Positions 29,393-41,025 of a stretch of 64,000 bases of DNA are shown piece after piece. Location of the stretch: assembly GCF_013003915.1 (NCBI RefSeq), contig NZ_JABAIV010000008.1, positions 1 to 64,000 on the forward strand, given 5' to 3'. Source of the DNA: Telluria aromaticivorans. GTDB lineage: Bacteria; Pseudomonadota; Gammaproteobacteria; Burkholderiales; Burkholderiaceae_D. The notes beneath the pieces were generated by a model. The model worked only from the letters and a program-made list of their open reading frames with translations, was not told the origin of the DNA and ran no database searches. Both the position numbers and the translations under genes were made by a program. Each line of letters starts with the position of its first letter. Position 1 is the first letter of the stretch.

Positions 29393-30031
29393 TCAGCGCG
29401 GCACGCAGGTAACGTCGATATTGGTCACCGCAGCGTCGCCCATCGTGCCAGTCGGGTTCGACACGGTGCAGAAACGGCCAACCGGCTGGGTCACGATGGT
29501 CACGCCGTAGGTCACGCCGAACTCCACTTTCAGGGGCATGATGTATTCGAAAGCGGCGCCGGTGGCCTCGGCCGTCGGCACGATCGATCCGCCGCTGCTG
29601 CCGTTGGTCAGCTGCAGGCCGGTGTTGGCCGCAGTCAGGCCGATGATCTTGCCGCCGATGTTATAGGCGTTGACCACACACACGAAGCGCGCATTAATCT
29701 GGGTCAGTTCGCCACCCGTGCCGGAGACGCTGCGCGGGAATTGCGGGTTGACGCCGCAAGTCTGGTGTGCCGGATCCTTCTTGATGGAGATATTGAAGGC
29801 ATCGCCATATTCAAGCCGGTTCGCGAAGGTGAATTCCACCGGGTCAGCAGCCTTTGCCGGGGGCGCCACCGCCAAGTCGCTGCCATTGGTGGTCAGCACC
29901 AGGCCCGGGTAGACCACGCCTTCGACTACGCCCTTGATGGAATAATCGTTGTCGTCGCCACCACCACCGCAAGAGGCGAGGCTCAGTGCCAGTGCCAGCG
30001 CGCCGGCCGGACGAATCAGGGAAAACTTCAT
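29393..30031 (-). CDS. Lipoprotein with two tandem Ig-like/beta repeats (paralogue B)
   Basis: 212 residues. The signal peptide ends in lipobox LASC with C21, then GGGG. Two related ~90-residue beta-rich repeats follow, each with GLxLTNG, TFxF.., YGVTIVTQP-type and a final VTCV/FVCVV strand; cysteines near each repeat end probably pair. Tandem paralogue of the next gene at 30051-30641, 19 bases upstream, so they form an operon. Function unknown; such repeats are common in Massilia outer-membrane lipoproteins. Confidence 0.75.
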   Translation of the reverse strand: MKFSLIRPAGALALALSLASCGGGGDDNDYSIKGVVEGVVYPGLVLTTNGSDLAVAPPAKAADPVEFTFANRLEYGDAFNISIKKDPAHQTCGVNPQFPRSVSGTGGELTQINARFVCVVNAYNIGGKIIGLTAANTGLQLTNGSSGGSIVPTAEATGAAFEYIMPLKVEFGVTYGVTIVTQPVGRFCTVSNPTGTMGDAAVTNIDVTCVPR

Positions 30032-30050
30032 TGAGTCAGCTCCAGGAGAA

Positions 30051-30641
30051 TTAGGTACGGTTGACGCAGGTGACGGCCACGTTGGCGATGTCGTTCGCGC
30101 CCGTCACGCCGCTGCCGTTGGCAACCGTGCAGGTCTGGTTGTCGGGCTGGGTCAGGATGGCGACGCCGTAGGGCGCGTCTTCATTCACGCGGGCCATGGC
30201 GAAGGTGGTGGCGCCCGCTGCGACCGGGACGCGGTCCGCACCATTGACCAGCACCAAGTTGTTGCCCGTCAGGCCGGAGACCGTTCCGGTCAGCGCATGG
30301 GTCTTGATGGTGCAGACGATGGCCACCGTGGTGATGGTGAACGCGACCTTCCCGGTATTGCGGAATGCCTCGCATTTCTCGGTATTGCTCGGCTTGCCCT
30401 TGACCGTGACGTTGTAGTCGGAATCGGTTTCCAACAGCTGGCTGAAGAAGAAGGTTCCCGAACCGGTCGCCGTCGGCGCGACCGTCAGGTCGGAGCCGCC
30501 ATTGTTCTGCAGGACCAGGCCCGGCTTGGTTACGCCGGAAAACGACCCGCCCAGGCCCAGGTCGCCATCGCTGCCGCCACAAGCGGACAGCGCCAGCGCG
30601 CACGCCAGCGCAGCACCGGCACGCAGGTAGGAACTCTTCAT
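30051..30641 (-). CDS. Lipoprotein with two tandem Ig-like/beta repeats (paralogue A)
   Basis: 196 residues. The start at ATG 30641 is set by a GGAG SD; the frame is open to 30719 without homology. Lipobox LSAC then GGS. The same two-repeat layout as the gene at 29393: GLVLQNNGGSDLTVAP..FFFSQLL then LVLVNGADRVPVAAG..YGVAILTQP..CTV..VTCV. First gene of the two-gene operon. Sequence divergence between the paralogues suggests an old duplication. Confidence 0.75.
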   Translation of the reverse strand: MKSSYLRAGAALACALALSACGGSDGDLGLGGSFSGVTKPGLVLQNNGGSDLTVAPTATGSGTFFFSQLLETDSDYNVTVKGKPSNTEKCEAFRNTGKVAFTITTVAIVCTIKTHALTGTVSGLTGNNLVLVNGADRVPVAAGATTFAMARVNEDAPYGVAILTQPDNQTCTVANGSGVTGANDIANVAVTCVNRT

Positions 30642-30844
30642 AATTTCTCCAAAAATCAACACTGGTGGAATGCACAACCGCGCACGAAGCGGCGCGGCGG
30701 ATAGATAATCGCCCAACATTTTAGTCCATTTGGCAAGCTGCTGGACGGTTTGCCTTTGTATCGGGGTGTAACCGACGGGCCCGCATTGATTTCTACTTCC
30801 GGGCTCGCTATGCTTGGCTGAACGTTTACGGAGCAGACCCCACC

Positions 30845-31558
30845 ATGATCCCCCAGCGCCGCCCCTGGCCCAAAGCCGTCTTGTTCGACCTCGACGACAC
30901 CCTGTGGCCGATCGCGCCCGTCATCATCGAGGCCGAGCAGGTGTTGTTTGCCTGGTTGCGCGAGCATGCGCCGCTGGTTGCGCAGCAGTTCACGATCGAC
31001 ACCCTGCGCCATGCGCGCCTCGAGTTACTTGCGCGCAAGCCCGAATTCCAGCTCGACCTGGGCGCCTTGCGCCGCGCCGGCCTGATCGCGGCCTTCGAGC
31101 AGGCCGGCGAAGATGCCGCCAAGGTCGAGCAGGCGATGACCGAATTCTTCGCCGCCCGCAACGCCGTGATCCCTTACGACGACGTGCTGCCCGGCCTGCT
31201 GCGCCTGAAGGGGAGGGTGCGGATTGCCTCGGTCACCAACGGCAATGCCGATTTGCAGACCATCGGCCTGGCGCGCCATTTCGCGGTGTCGGTGGCGGCG
31301 CCCAGCTTCGGCGTGGCCAAGCCGGATCCGGCCATCTTCCTGGAAGCCTGCCGCCAGCTCGGCGTCGCGCCGCAGGAGGCGGTGTACGTGGGCGACGACC
31401 TGGTGCTGGACGTGCAGGGCGCCCAGCGCGCCGGCCTGCGCGCGGTCTGGATGAACCGCACCGCCAAGGAGAACCGGCAGGCCGGCGAGATCCAGCCGGA
31501 TGCCGAGGTGCACAGCCTGGACGGGCTGGTCGACTGGCTCAAGCGCACGCACGGATAA
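30845..31558 (+). CDS. HAD-superfamily hydrolase (subfamily IA)
   Basis: 237 residues. The motif I pair D15-x-D17 in FDLDDTLW, the motif II Thr in SVTNGNAD, the motif III Lys in [10 protein letters not shown] and the motif IV acids in [11 protein letters not shown] give a complete Mg-dependent phosphatase site. A four-helix cap lies between motifs I and II. Substrate not predictable; GMP/phosphoglycolate-like small phosphates are typical. It ends 61 bases before hrcA. Confidence 0.86.
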   Translation: MIPQRRPWPKAVLFDLDDTLWPIAPVIIEAEQVLFAWLREHAPLVAQQFTIDTLRHARLELLARKPEFQLDLGALRRAGLIAAFEQAGEDAAKVEQAMTEFFAARNAVIPYDDVLPGLLRLKGRVRIASVTNGNADLQTIGLARHFAVSVAAPSFGVAKPDPAIFLEACRQLGVAPQEAVYVGDDLVLDVQGAQRAGLRAVWMNRTAKENRQAGEIQPDAEVHSLDGLVDWLKRTHG

Positions 31559-31619
31559 CTGGCGCAGCGCGCGCCGGAGCGTGCATAATAGTAGCGTACC
31601 CTCCCGTCCCTCCTGGAAT

Positions 31620-32636
31620 ATGCAACTCGAACCCCGCGCCCAGACCCTGCTCAAAGCCCTCGTCGAGCGATACATCGCCGACGGCCAGCCGGTCGGATCG
31701 CGCGCGCTGTCGAAGATTTCCGGTCTCGACGTCTCGCCCGCCACGATCCGCAACATCATGGCCGACCTCGAAGAGATGGGCTATGTGTCCAGTCCCCATA
31801 CCTCGGCCGGCCGCATCCCGACCCCGCGCGGCTACCGGCTGTTCGTCGACACCCTGCTGACGGTGCAGCACCTCGACGAGCACGCGATGGAATCGCACCA
31901 GATGCGCCTGCCGCTGCAGCAGCCGCAAAAACTCATCGCGAACGCGGCGCAGATGCTGTCCTCGCTGTCGCAGTTCGCCGGCGTGGTGCAGAGCCCGCGG
32001 CGCGAGTCGGTATTCCAGCAGATCGAGTTCCTCCGTTTGTCGGAGAAACGGATCCTGCTGGTCATCGTCGACCCGCGCGGCGACGTGCAGAACCGCCTGC
32101 TGCTGACCGACGCCGACTACACGCCGACGCAGCTCATCCAGTCGGCCAACTACCTGAACCAGAATTTCGCCGGCCTCACCTTCGACGAGGTGCGCCGCCG
32201 CCTGAGCGGCGAACTGCGCCAGCTGAGCGACGACATGGGCCGCCTGATGGCGGTGGCGGTGGAAACCGGCAGCGCAGCCATGGCCGAAGGCGACGACATG
32301 GTGATTTCCGGCGAGCGTAATTTGCTGTCGGTGTCCGATTTGTCGTCGAACATGAGCTCGCTACGCCAGATGTTCGACATGTTCGAGCAGAAGACCGGCC
32401 TGATGCAGCTGCTCGACGTGTCGAGCAAGGCGGGCGGGGTGCAGATCTTCATCGGCGGCGAATCGAAACTAGTGCCGATGGATGAAATGAGCGTGGTGAC
32501 CGCGCCGTACGAAGTCAACGGCCGCATCGTCGGCACCCTGGGCGTGATCGGGCCGACCCGCATGGCGTACGAGCGGGTGATTCCGATTGTGGATATTACG
32601 GCGAAGCTGCTGTCGAATGCGTTGAGCCACTCGTGA
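31620..32636 (+). CDS. hrcA: Heat-inducible transcription repressor HrcA
   Basis: 338 residues. A winged-helix N-terminus with [22 protein letters not shown] recognises CIRCE operators in front of chaperone genes. A central GAF-like fold and the inserted dimerisation domain follow. Start ATG 31620 is at the homology start, overlapping no other gene. I see no CIRCE inverted repeat near it, so autoregulation is not evident. recN/nadK, which often follow hrcA in related genomes, are not here; a repeat and convergent fur follow. Confidence 0.94.
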   Translation: MQLEPRAQTLLKALVERYIADGQPVGSRALSKISGLDVSPATIRNIMADLEEMGYVSSPHTSAGRIPTPRGYRLFVDTLLTVQHLDEHAMESHQMRLPLQQPQKLIANAAQMLSSLSQFAGVVQSPRRESVFQQIEFLRLSEKRILLVIVDPRGDVQNRLLLTDADYTPTQLIQSANYLNQNFAGLTFDEVRRRLSGELRQLSDDMGRLMAVAVETGSAAMAEGDDMVISGERNLLSVSDLSSNMSSLRQMFDMFEQKTGLMQLLDVSSKAGGVQIFIGGESKLVPMDEMSVVTAPYEVNGRIVGTLGVIGPTRMAYERVIPIVDITAKLLSNALSHS

Positions 32637-32652
32637 GCAGAAGTCTCGTCAT

Positions 32653-32763
32653 TGTAGGGTGGGCGGATTCCGCCCACGCGGTGATAGTTAGGGCATGAAT
32701 AATCGCGCGGGCAGAATCACCCTGGTTTGACCGCGTGGGCGGGAGGACCCGCCCACCCTACGA
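32653..32763. repeat. GTAGGGTGGGCG-type intergenic repeat pair
   Basis: The first half TGTAGGGTGGGCGG pairs internally (GGGCGGATTCCGCCC). The second half ends GGGCGGGAGGACCCGCCC then ACCCTACGA. The outer ends TGTAGGGTGGGC and GCCCACCCTACGA are inverted repeats, so the whole unit can form one long stem. It occupies the space between convergent hrcA and fur and could act as a bidirectional terminator. Confidence 0.75.
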
Positions 32764-32792
32764 TTAGCCAGGCAACTCGTCAGCAACCGGGA

Positions 32793-33221
32793 TCACCCCT
32801 TGCGCGGGCAAGCCACCTTGATACAGTTCCCATAAATCGCCAGCGAATGCTCCGCGATCTTGTACCCGCGTTCCGCTGCGATCTTGTGCTGGCGCGACTC
32901 GATCTCTTCGTCGTAGAACTCCTCGACATGGCCGCAATCCAGGCACACCAGGTGGTCGTGGTGCGAGCCTGCGTTGAGCTCGTAGATGGCCTTGCCGGTT
33001 TCGAAGTGGTTGCGGTTCAGCAGGCCGGCCTGCTCGAACTGGGTCAGCACGCGGTAGACGGTGGCCAGGCCCACGTCCATATTTTCCGCTAGCAGGATCT
33101 TGTAGACATCTTCCGCCGTCAGGTGCCGAACGGAGCTGTTCTGGAAGATTTCCAGGATTTTCAGGCGTGGCAGGGTTGCCTTCAGGCCGCTGGCCTTCAG
33201 GTCGGTGGGGTTGTTGCTCAT
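32793..33221 (-). CDS. fur: Ferric uptake regulator
   Basis: 142 residues. Winged helix with LKATLPRLKILEIF and DVGLATVYRVLTQFE recognition helix. The metal-binding HHDHLVCLDCGHVEEF and C-terminal C-IKVAC cysteines are all present. ATG 33221 gives the usual MSNNPTDLK start; ATG 33236 would add 5 residues. Fe(II)-loaded repressor of iron genes, here likely including bfd and feoAB. Divergent from bamE, a gene order seen widely in betaproteobacteria. Confidence 0.95.
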   Translation of the reverse strand: MSNNPTDLKASGLKATLPRLKILEIFQNSSVRHLTAEDVYKILLAENMDVGLATVYRVLTQFEQAGLLNRNHFETGKAIYELNAGSHHDHLVCLDCGHVEEFYDEEIESRQHKIAAERGYKIAEHSLAIYGNCIKVACPRKG

Positions 33222-33299
33222 GTTTGTTGCTCGCATATTGGCGGAGTGCTTTATGATATAGCGTTTTGGAGCTCCCGCTCAAACGTTTTGAGGTTACCT

Positions 33300-33908
33300 A
33301 TGCGCGTCAAACCAGCCGTTCTCCGTCGATTCCCAGCCCGGGCAGCCCTTGCGGCCGGCCTTGTGTGCACGCTGATGCTGTCCGGCTGCGCCGCCTGGCG
33401 CAACCAGACGCGTCCCGCGCCGCCGGTGAGCACGGACACGGCGGCGATTGCCGCCGACGCACAGAAATCCGCTGCCGCGGCCAACGCCGGCGCCCAGACG
33501 GTGCAAGCCACCAAGCTGCAGAAATTCATGTGGATCTTTTCGCCTTACCGCCCGGACATCCAGCAGGGTAACTTCGTCTCGCAAGAGATGCTGGTCCAGC
33601 TGAAGGAAGGCCAGACCAAGGAGCAGGTGCGCTTCATCCTCGGCTCGCCGCTGCTGACCGACATGTTCCACGCCGACCGCTGGGACTTCCCGTTCTACCT
33701 CGCGCGCGGCAACGGCGAGCTGACTACCAGCCGCGTCTCCATCTTTTTCAAGGAAGACAAGGTCGCGCGCTTTGAAGGCGGCAACCTGCCGACCGAACGC
33801 GAGTACATCGACCGCATCGCCGGCCCGGCCAAGGTCAGCACCAAGGCCAAGCAGGAAACCCGTCCGGTCGAACCGGTCAAGGTCGGCGGCGCCCCGGTCA
33901 TCCAGTAA
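33300..33908 (+). CDS. bamE: Outer-membrane assembly lipoprotein BamE
   Basis: 202 residues. A signal peptide ends in lipobox LSGC with C30, followed by an Ala-rich linker and the SmpA/OmlA fold with PYRPDIQQGNFVSQEMLVQL, KEGQTKEQVRFILGSPLLTD and the WDFPFYL strand. Accessory subunit of the BAM complex at the outer membrane. The C-terminal extension of about 60 residues beyond the fold is longer than in E. coli. Start ATG 33300; 12 bases separate it from dapB. Confidence 0.92.
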   Translation: MRVKPAVLRRFPARAALAAGLVCTLMLSGCAAWRNQTRPAPPVSTDTAAIAADAQKSAAAANAGAQTVQATKLQKFMWIFSPYRPDIQQGNFVSQEMLVQLKEGQTKEQVRFILGSPLLTDMFHADRWDFPFYLARGNGELTTSRVSIFFKEDKVARFEGGNLPTEREYIDRIAGPAKVSTKAKQETRPVEPVKVGGAPVIQ

Positions 33909-33920
33909 CGAGGCCAAAGC

Positions 33921-34730
33921 ATGACGCAATTGAAGATCGCCGTCGCCGGCGCCAGTGGCCGCATGGGCCGCATGCTGGTCGACGCCATCCAGGCCGCGCC
34001 CGATGCCACGTTGGCCGGCGCGCTGGACGTCGCCGGTTCGGCGTCGATTGGCCTCGATGCCGGCGCTTTTGCCGGCCAGGTCACGGGTGTGATGATCCAG
34101 TCCGACCTGGCGGCCGCGCTGACGGATGCCGACGTGCTGATCGACTTCACCCGTCCCGAAGGCACGCTGCGCCACCTCGAGTACTGCGCCGCCAACAATG
34201 TGCAGATGGTGATCGGCACCACCGGTTTCGACGATGCCGGCAAGGCCGCGATCCGCGCCGCTGGCGAGAAGGTCGGCGTGGTGTTCGCCCCGAACATGAG
34301 CGTGGGGGTGAACGTGACCCTCAAGCTGCTGGAGATGGCGGCGAAGAGCTTCAACGAAGGCTATGACATCGAGATCGTCGAAGCGCACCACCGCCACAAG
34401 GTGGATGCGCCGAGCGGCACTGCGCTGAAGATGGGCGAAGTGATCGCCGACGCGATCGGGCGCGACCTCAAGCAATGCGCCGTGTACGGACGCGAAGGCG
34501 TGACCGGCGAACGTGACCCGTCCACCATCGGTTTTGCCACCGTGCGCGGCGGCGACGTCGTTGGCGACCATACCGTGATGTTCCTCGGGACCGGCGAACG
34601 CATCGAGATCAGCCACAAATCCAGCAGCCGCGTCACCTACGCCCGCGGCGCCCTGCGCGCGGCCCGCTTCCTGGCGAACAAGCCGCACGGCCTGTTCGGC
34701 ATGGACGACGTGCTCGGCTTGAGGAGCTGA
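33921..34730 (+). CDS. dapB: 4-hydroxy-tetrahydrodipicolinate reductase
   Basis: 269 residues. NAD(P)-binding [12 protein letters not shown] at the N-terminus, GTTGF, and the catalytic [15 protein letters not shown] with the two His and Lys. Reduces the DapA product in lysine/diaminopimelate synthesis. Two bases separate its stop from the barstar-like gene, so that gene is co-transcribed. Confidence 0.96.
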   Translation: MTQLKIAVAGASGRMGRMLVDAIQAAPDATLAGALDVAGSASIGLDAGAFAGQVTGVMIQSDLAAALTDADVLIDFTRPEGTLRHLEYCAANNVQMVIGTTGFDDAGKAAIRAAGEKVGVVFAPNMSVGVNVTLKLLEMAAKSFNEGYDIEIVEAHHRHKVDAPSGTALKMGEVIADAIGRDLKQCAVYGREGVTGERDPSTIGFATVRGGDVVGDHTVMFLGTGERIEISHKSSSRVTYARGALRAARFLANKPHGLFGMDDVLGLRS

Positions 34731-34732
34731 TC

Positions 34733-35059
34733 ATGGCAACCGTTGAACTCAATGGCTCGGCCATCGTCGACGAGGCTTCCTTCCACGTGGAGAGCCGGCG
34801 CGCGTTCGGCTTCCCTGAGTCCTACGCCGACAGCATCGACGCCTGGGTAGATTGCATGAGCTACCTGCGCGACGACGAGAACATGACCAAGTTCACGCTC
34901 AAGCAGAACGAAGTGCTCGAGATCGTGATCACGGATGCCGACAAGATGAAGGCCGCGGTTCCCGACCTGTTCGAGGAGATCGCCTTCTGCATCGGCGGGA
35001 TCAACGAGCGCTATGAGGATTACGGCGACGAGCCGGCGCTGGAGCTGGTGCTGCGCTGA
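34733..35059 (+). CDS. Barstar-family protein
   Basis: 108 residues, acidic and without signal. The AFGFPESYADSIDAWVDCMSYL segment matches the helix-loop region with which barstar plugs the barnase active site, and the protein length fits. Known members inhibit secreted or toxin RNases in the cytoplasm. Here no barnase-like ribonuclease is visible in the window; the gene is coupled to dapB by 2 bases. It may be an orphan immunity protein or have a housekeeping inhibitor role. Confidence 0.8.
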   Translation: MATVELNGSAIVDEASFHVESRRAFGFPESYADSIDAWVDCMSYLRDDENMTKFTLKQNEVLEIVITDADKMKAAVPDLFEEIAFCIGGINERYEDYGDEPALELVLR

Positions 35060-35141
35060 TTTTTAGTCGCCGTTGGCCCGGAGCTCGTCCCTAAAGCCTT
35101 GGCCGAATAGCGAAGCCCTTTTTACCCCATACCCTCAAGAC

Positions 35142-35177
35142 CGTCATCCTGGCCTTCGCCGGGATGACGGTTTTTCG
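35142..35177 (+). terminator. Palindromic CTTCGCCGGG repeat acting as probable terminator
   Basis: Arms ACCGTCATCC (35142-35151) and GGATGACGGT (35164-35173) close a loop holding GGCCTTCGCC. The stem ends in five T. It lies after the barstar-like gene. The core belongs to a dispersed family with other copies near 43507-43660 and 55599-55713. From here to leuS (35329) I see no gene. Confidence 0.65.
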
Positions 35178-35280
35178 TTTTGCGGTTCTGATGGCGCTGC
35201 ATGCCTCGACACTGCAATGCCGCGACACCTCCTCGGGCGTGCCCTTCCATGCCCCCACCTTTCGCCGCAGTGCAAAATGA

Positions 35281-37971
<2,691 letters not shown>

Positions 37972-37974
37972 GCG

Positions 37975-38481
37975 ATGAAGACCATTGTGATGCGTGCACT
38001 CATTGCGCTGCTGGCCGCTGCAACTCTCGCAGGTTGCGGCTTCCAGCTGCGCGGCTCGAACGGCCAGTACAACATGCCGTTCCAGAGCATCTACCTGGCC
38101 TTCGCCGAATCCTCGCCGCTCGGTACGGAGCTCAAGCGCAACCTGCGCGCGGGCGACAGCGTGCGCATCGAGAACGATGCCTCGAAGGCGGAAGCGCTGT
38201 TCGACGTGCTGGGCGAATCGCGCGGCAAGGCCATCCTGTCGCTGAACAGCCTGGGCCGGGTACGCGAATACTCGCTGAGCTATACGCTGGTGTTCCGCGT
38301 GCGCGACGCCAATAACAAGGTGCTGCTGGCCCCGACCGAGATCACCCTGCGCCGCAATATCGCCTTCGACGAATCGCAGGTGCTGGCCAAGGAATCGGAA
38401 GAAGCGCTGCTGTACCGCGACATGCAGGCCGACCTGGTGCAGCAGATCCTGCGCCGCCTGGCCGCGATCAAGCCGGTGTGA
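37975..38481 (+). CDS. lptE: LPS-assembly lipoprotein LptE
   Basis: 168 residues. Signal peptide with lipobox LAGC, C21, followed at once by GFQLRGS, the hallmark of LptE. It plugs the LptD barrel (gene at 23065). The leuS-lptE-holA order is the conserved proteobacterial one. Starts 3 bases after leuS. Confidence 0.94.
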   Translation: MKTIVMRALIALLAAATLAGCGFQLRGSNGQYNMPFQSIYLAFAESSPLGTELKRNLRAGDSVRIENDASKAEALFDVLGESRGKAILSLNSLGRVREYSLSYTLVFRVRDANNKVLLAPTEITLRRNIAFDESQVLAKESEEALLYRDMQADLVQQILRRLAAIKPV

Positions 38482-38490
38482 AGGTGACTC

Positions 38491-39504
38491 ATGCAGCTGC
38501 GGCCTGAGGCCCTCGAGGGCCACCTGGCCAAGGGCCTGGCGCCCTTGTACGTGATCACCAGCGACGAACACCTGCTGGCACTGGAAGCGGCCGACCGTAT
38601 CCGCCGTACCGCGCGCACGCAGGGCTATACCGAACGCGACGTGCTCACGGTGGAGCGCACCTTCAAATGGGGCGAGCTGCTGGCCGCGAACCAGGCGATG
38701 TCGCTGTTCGGCGACAAGAAGCTGATCGAACTGCGCATCCCGACCGGCAAACCCGGCAAGGACGGCGGCGCCGCGCTGCAGGCATACGCCAAGGACCTGA
38801 GTCCCGACAATCTCACCCTCATCACCCTGCCCAAGCTGGACTGGCAGACCGCCAAGGCGGCCTGGGTGACGGCGCTGCAGCAGGCCGCGGTCTATATCGA
38901 GATCCCGACCATCGAACGCCCCGCATTGCCCAACTGGATAGGCGTGCGCCTGGCCAGCCAGGGCCAGAGCGCCGACCGCCAGGCGCTGGATTTCATTGCC
39001 GACCGCGTCGAGGGCAACCTGCTGGCGGCGCACCAGGAGATCCAGAAGCTCGGCCTGCTGCACGAGCCGGGCAAGCTGACCTTCGAGCAGGTGATGGATG
39101 CGGTGCTGAACGTGGCGCGCTACGACGTGTTCAAGCTGTCGGAGGCGATGCTGCTGGGCGACCCGGCGCGGCTGGCGCGCATGCTCGACGGGTTAAAGGG
39201 CGAGGGCGAGGCGCTGCCACTGGTTTTGTGGGCCGTCAGTGAAGAAATCCGCACGCTGCTAAAATTGAAATCCGGGATGCAGCAGGGCCGCCCGCTGGGC
39301 GCGCTGCTCAAGGAACACCGGATCTGGGGCCCGCGCGAACGCATGATGGAGCCGGCGGTGCGCCGCGTGACGATCGCCACGCTGGAAGCGGCCTTGCAGG
39401 AGGCGGCGCAGGTGGACCGCATGGTCAAGGGCTTGCGCGCCAAGGCGTTTGCGGGGGATGCGTGGGATGCGATGCTCCAATTAGCGTTGAGGGTGGCGCG
39501 GTAA
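38491..39504 (+). CDS. holA: DNA polymerase III subunit delta
   Basis: 337 residues. Clamp-loader delta: N-terminal PLYVITSDEHLLALEAADRIR, then the AAA-like domains without Walker motifs as expected for delta, and the C-terminal VWRISEEIR-type WAVSEEIRTLLKLKSGM. It opens the beta clamp. Start ATG 38491, 9 bases after lptE. Downstream are two intergenic repeats. Confidence 0.93.
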   Translation: MQLRPEALEGHLAKGLAPLYVITSDEHLLALEAADRIRRTARTQGYTERDVLTVERTFKWGELLAANQAMSLFGDKKLIELRIPTGKPGKDGGAALQAYAKDLSPDNLTLITLPKLDWQTAKAAWVTALQQAAVYIEIPTIERPALPNWIGVRLASQGQSADRQALDFIADRVEGNLLAAHQEIQKLGLLHEPGKLTFEQVMDAVLNVARYDVFKLSEAMLLGDPARLARMLDGLKGEGEALPLVLWAVSEEIRTLLKLKSGMQQGRPLGALLKEHRIWGPRERMMEPAVRRVTIATLEAALQEAAQVDRMVKGLRAKAFAGDAWDAMLQLALRVAR

Positions 39505-39521
39505 CGGAATAACCGTTAGCC

Positions 39522-39722
39522 CGTAGGGTGGGCGTAATTCCGGGCATTGCCCGAAATTACCTGCCCACGCGTTCAACTACACGGTGAATAGATGCGCGTC
39601 GGCCATTCCCGCACTGGCTGAACGCGCGGGCGGGGGACCCGCCCACCCTACGAACTGTTATTTGCACGCGCGGGCGTTTGTCATTCGGGCCATTGGCCCA
39701 AATGACCCCGCCCACCCTACGA
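39522..39722. repeat. GTAGGGTGGGCG-type repeat pair plus an extra half-unit
   Basis: A full pair runs 39522-39652, from CGTAGGGTGGGCGTAATTC with hairpin around CGGGCATTGCCCG to CGGGGGACCCGCCCACCCTACG. A third half-unit, 39665-39722, begins CACGCGCGGGCGTTTG and again ends CCCGCCCACCCTACGAA. This is a three-unit array, showing that half-units can be gained or lost. It lies between holA and proA. Confidence 0.75.
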
Positions 39723-39741
39723 ACACCGTAAAACGGGCTAC

Positions 39742-41010
39742 ATGATGAATATCACCGAACACATGCACTCCCTGGGCCGCAACGCCCGCGCCGCATCGCG
39801 TGCCATGGCCAGGGCCGACGGCGCCACGCGCAACCGCGCACTGCTCTTGATCGCCGACGCCATCGAACGTGACGCGGACCTGCTGCGCGCCGCCAACGGG
39901 CTGGATATGGAAGCTGCACGGGCGGGTGGACTCGAACCCGCACTGCTCGACCGCCTGGCGCTGTCGGACGCCGCGATCGACACCATGGTCGCAGGCCTGC
40001 GCCAGATCGTCGGCTTGCCCGACCCGGTCGGCGAAATCACCAACATGAAATCGCGCCCGAGCGGCATCCAGGTGGGCCAGATGCGCGTGCCGCTGGGCGT
40101 GATCGGCATCATCTACGAAGCGCGCCCGAACGTGACGGTGGACGCGGCCGGCCTGTGCATCAAGAGCGGCAATGCGGCCATCCTGCGCGGCGGCTCGGAA
40201 GCCATCCATTGCAACCGCGCGCTCGCGAAACTGGTGAGCGAAGGCCTGAGTGGCGCCGGCCTGCCGCTCGACGCCGTGCAGGTGGTCGACACCACCGACC
40301 GCGCCGCCGTTGGCGCCCTGATCACGATGCCGCAGTACGTGGACGTGATCGTCCCGCGCGGCGGCAAAGGCCTGATCGCGCGCCTGATGGATGAAGCCAC
40401 GGTCCCGATGATCAAGCACCTGGACGGCATCTGCCACGTCTACATCGACGGCAAGGCCGACATCGCCAAGGCGCTACCGGTTGCGTTCAACGCCAAATGC
40501 CACCGCTACGGCACCTGCAACACGATGGAGACGCTGCTGGTGGCGCGTTCGGTTGCCCCCACCGTGCTGCCGCAGCTGGCGGAGCTGTACAAGACCAAAG
40601 AGGTCGAGCTGCGGGCGGACGCGGAAGCGCATGCGATCCTGGCGGGTTATCCCTGGCTGGTGCATGCGACGGAGCAGGACTGGAGCACCGAATACCTGGC
40701 GCCGATCCTTGCCATCCGCATCGTGGAAGGCCTGGACGCTGCGATCGACCACATCAACACCTGGTCGTCGAAGCACACCGAGGCCATCATCACCGAAGAC
40801 TACAGCGCTGCGCTGCGCTTCCTGCGCGAAGTCGATTCCGCCTCGGTGATGGTGAACGCCTCTACGCGCTTTGCCGACGGATTCGAATACGGACTGGGCG
40901 CCGAAATCGGGATCTCGAACGACAAGCTGCATGCGCGTGGACCAGTCGGACTAGAAGGTTTAACATCATTAAAATATGTCGTTTTCGGTCACGGTGAAGT
41001 TCGTACCTAA
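39742..41010 (+). CDS. proA: Gamma-glutamyl phosphate reductase
   Basis: 422 residues. Second step of proline synthesis. The aldehyde-dehydrogenase-like fold has the catalytic Cys in [25 protein letters not shown], and the terminal [18 protein letters not shown]. The final ~24 codons, from about 40938, use AT-rich codons (TTA, ACA, TCA, AAA) unlike the rest, although the protein sequence is still canonical. It therefore appears that the 3' end came in with the low-GC cassette that follows 15 bases later. Confidence 0.95.
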   Translation: MMNITEHMHSLGRNARAASRAMARADGATRNRALLLIADAIERDADLLRAANGLDMEAARAGGLEPALLDRLALSDAAIDTMVAGLRQIVGLPDPVGEITNMKSRPSGIQVGQMRVPLGVIGIIYEARPNVTVDAAGLCIKSGNAAILRGGSEAIHCNRALAKLVSEGLSGAGLPLDAVQVVDTTDRAAVGALITMPQYVDVIVPRGGKGLIARLMDEATVPMIKHLDGICHVYIDGKADIAKALPVAFNAKCHRYGTCNTMETLLVARSVAPTVLPQLAELYKTKEVELRADAEAHAILAGYPWLVHATEQDWSTEYLAPILAIRIVEGLDAAIDHINTWSSKHTEAIITEDYSAALRFLREVDSASVMVNASTRFADGFEYGLGAEIGISNDKLHARGPVGLEGLTSLKYVVFGHGEVRT

Positions 41011-41025
41011 GTACGGAGAGAGCAA

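Noticed and set aside
31559..31619. CIRCE element before hrcA
   Set aside because: I looked for TTAGCACTC-N9-GAGTGCTAA and found nothing like it in the gap.
33294..34688. 464-codon minus-strand frame over bamE and dapB
   Set aside because: Composition is typical of antisense frames and both opposite genes are well supported.
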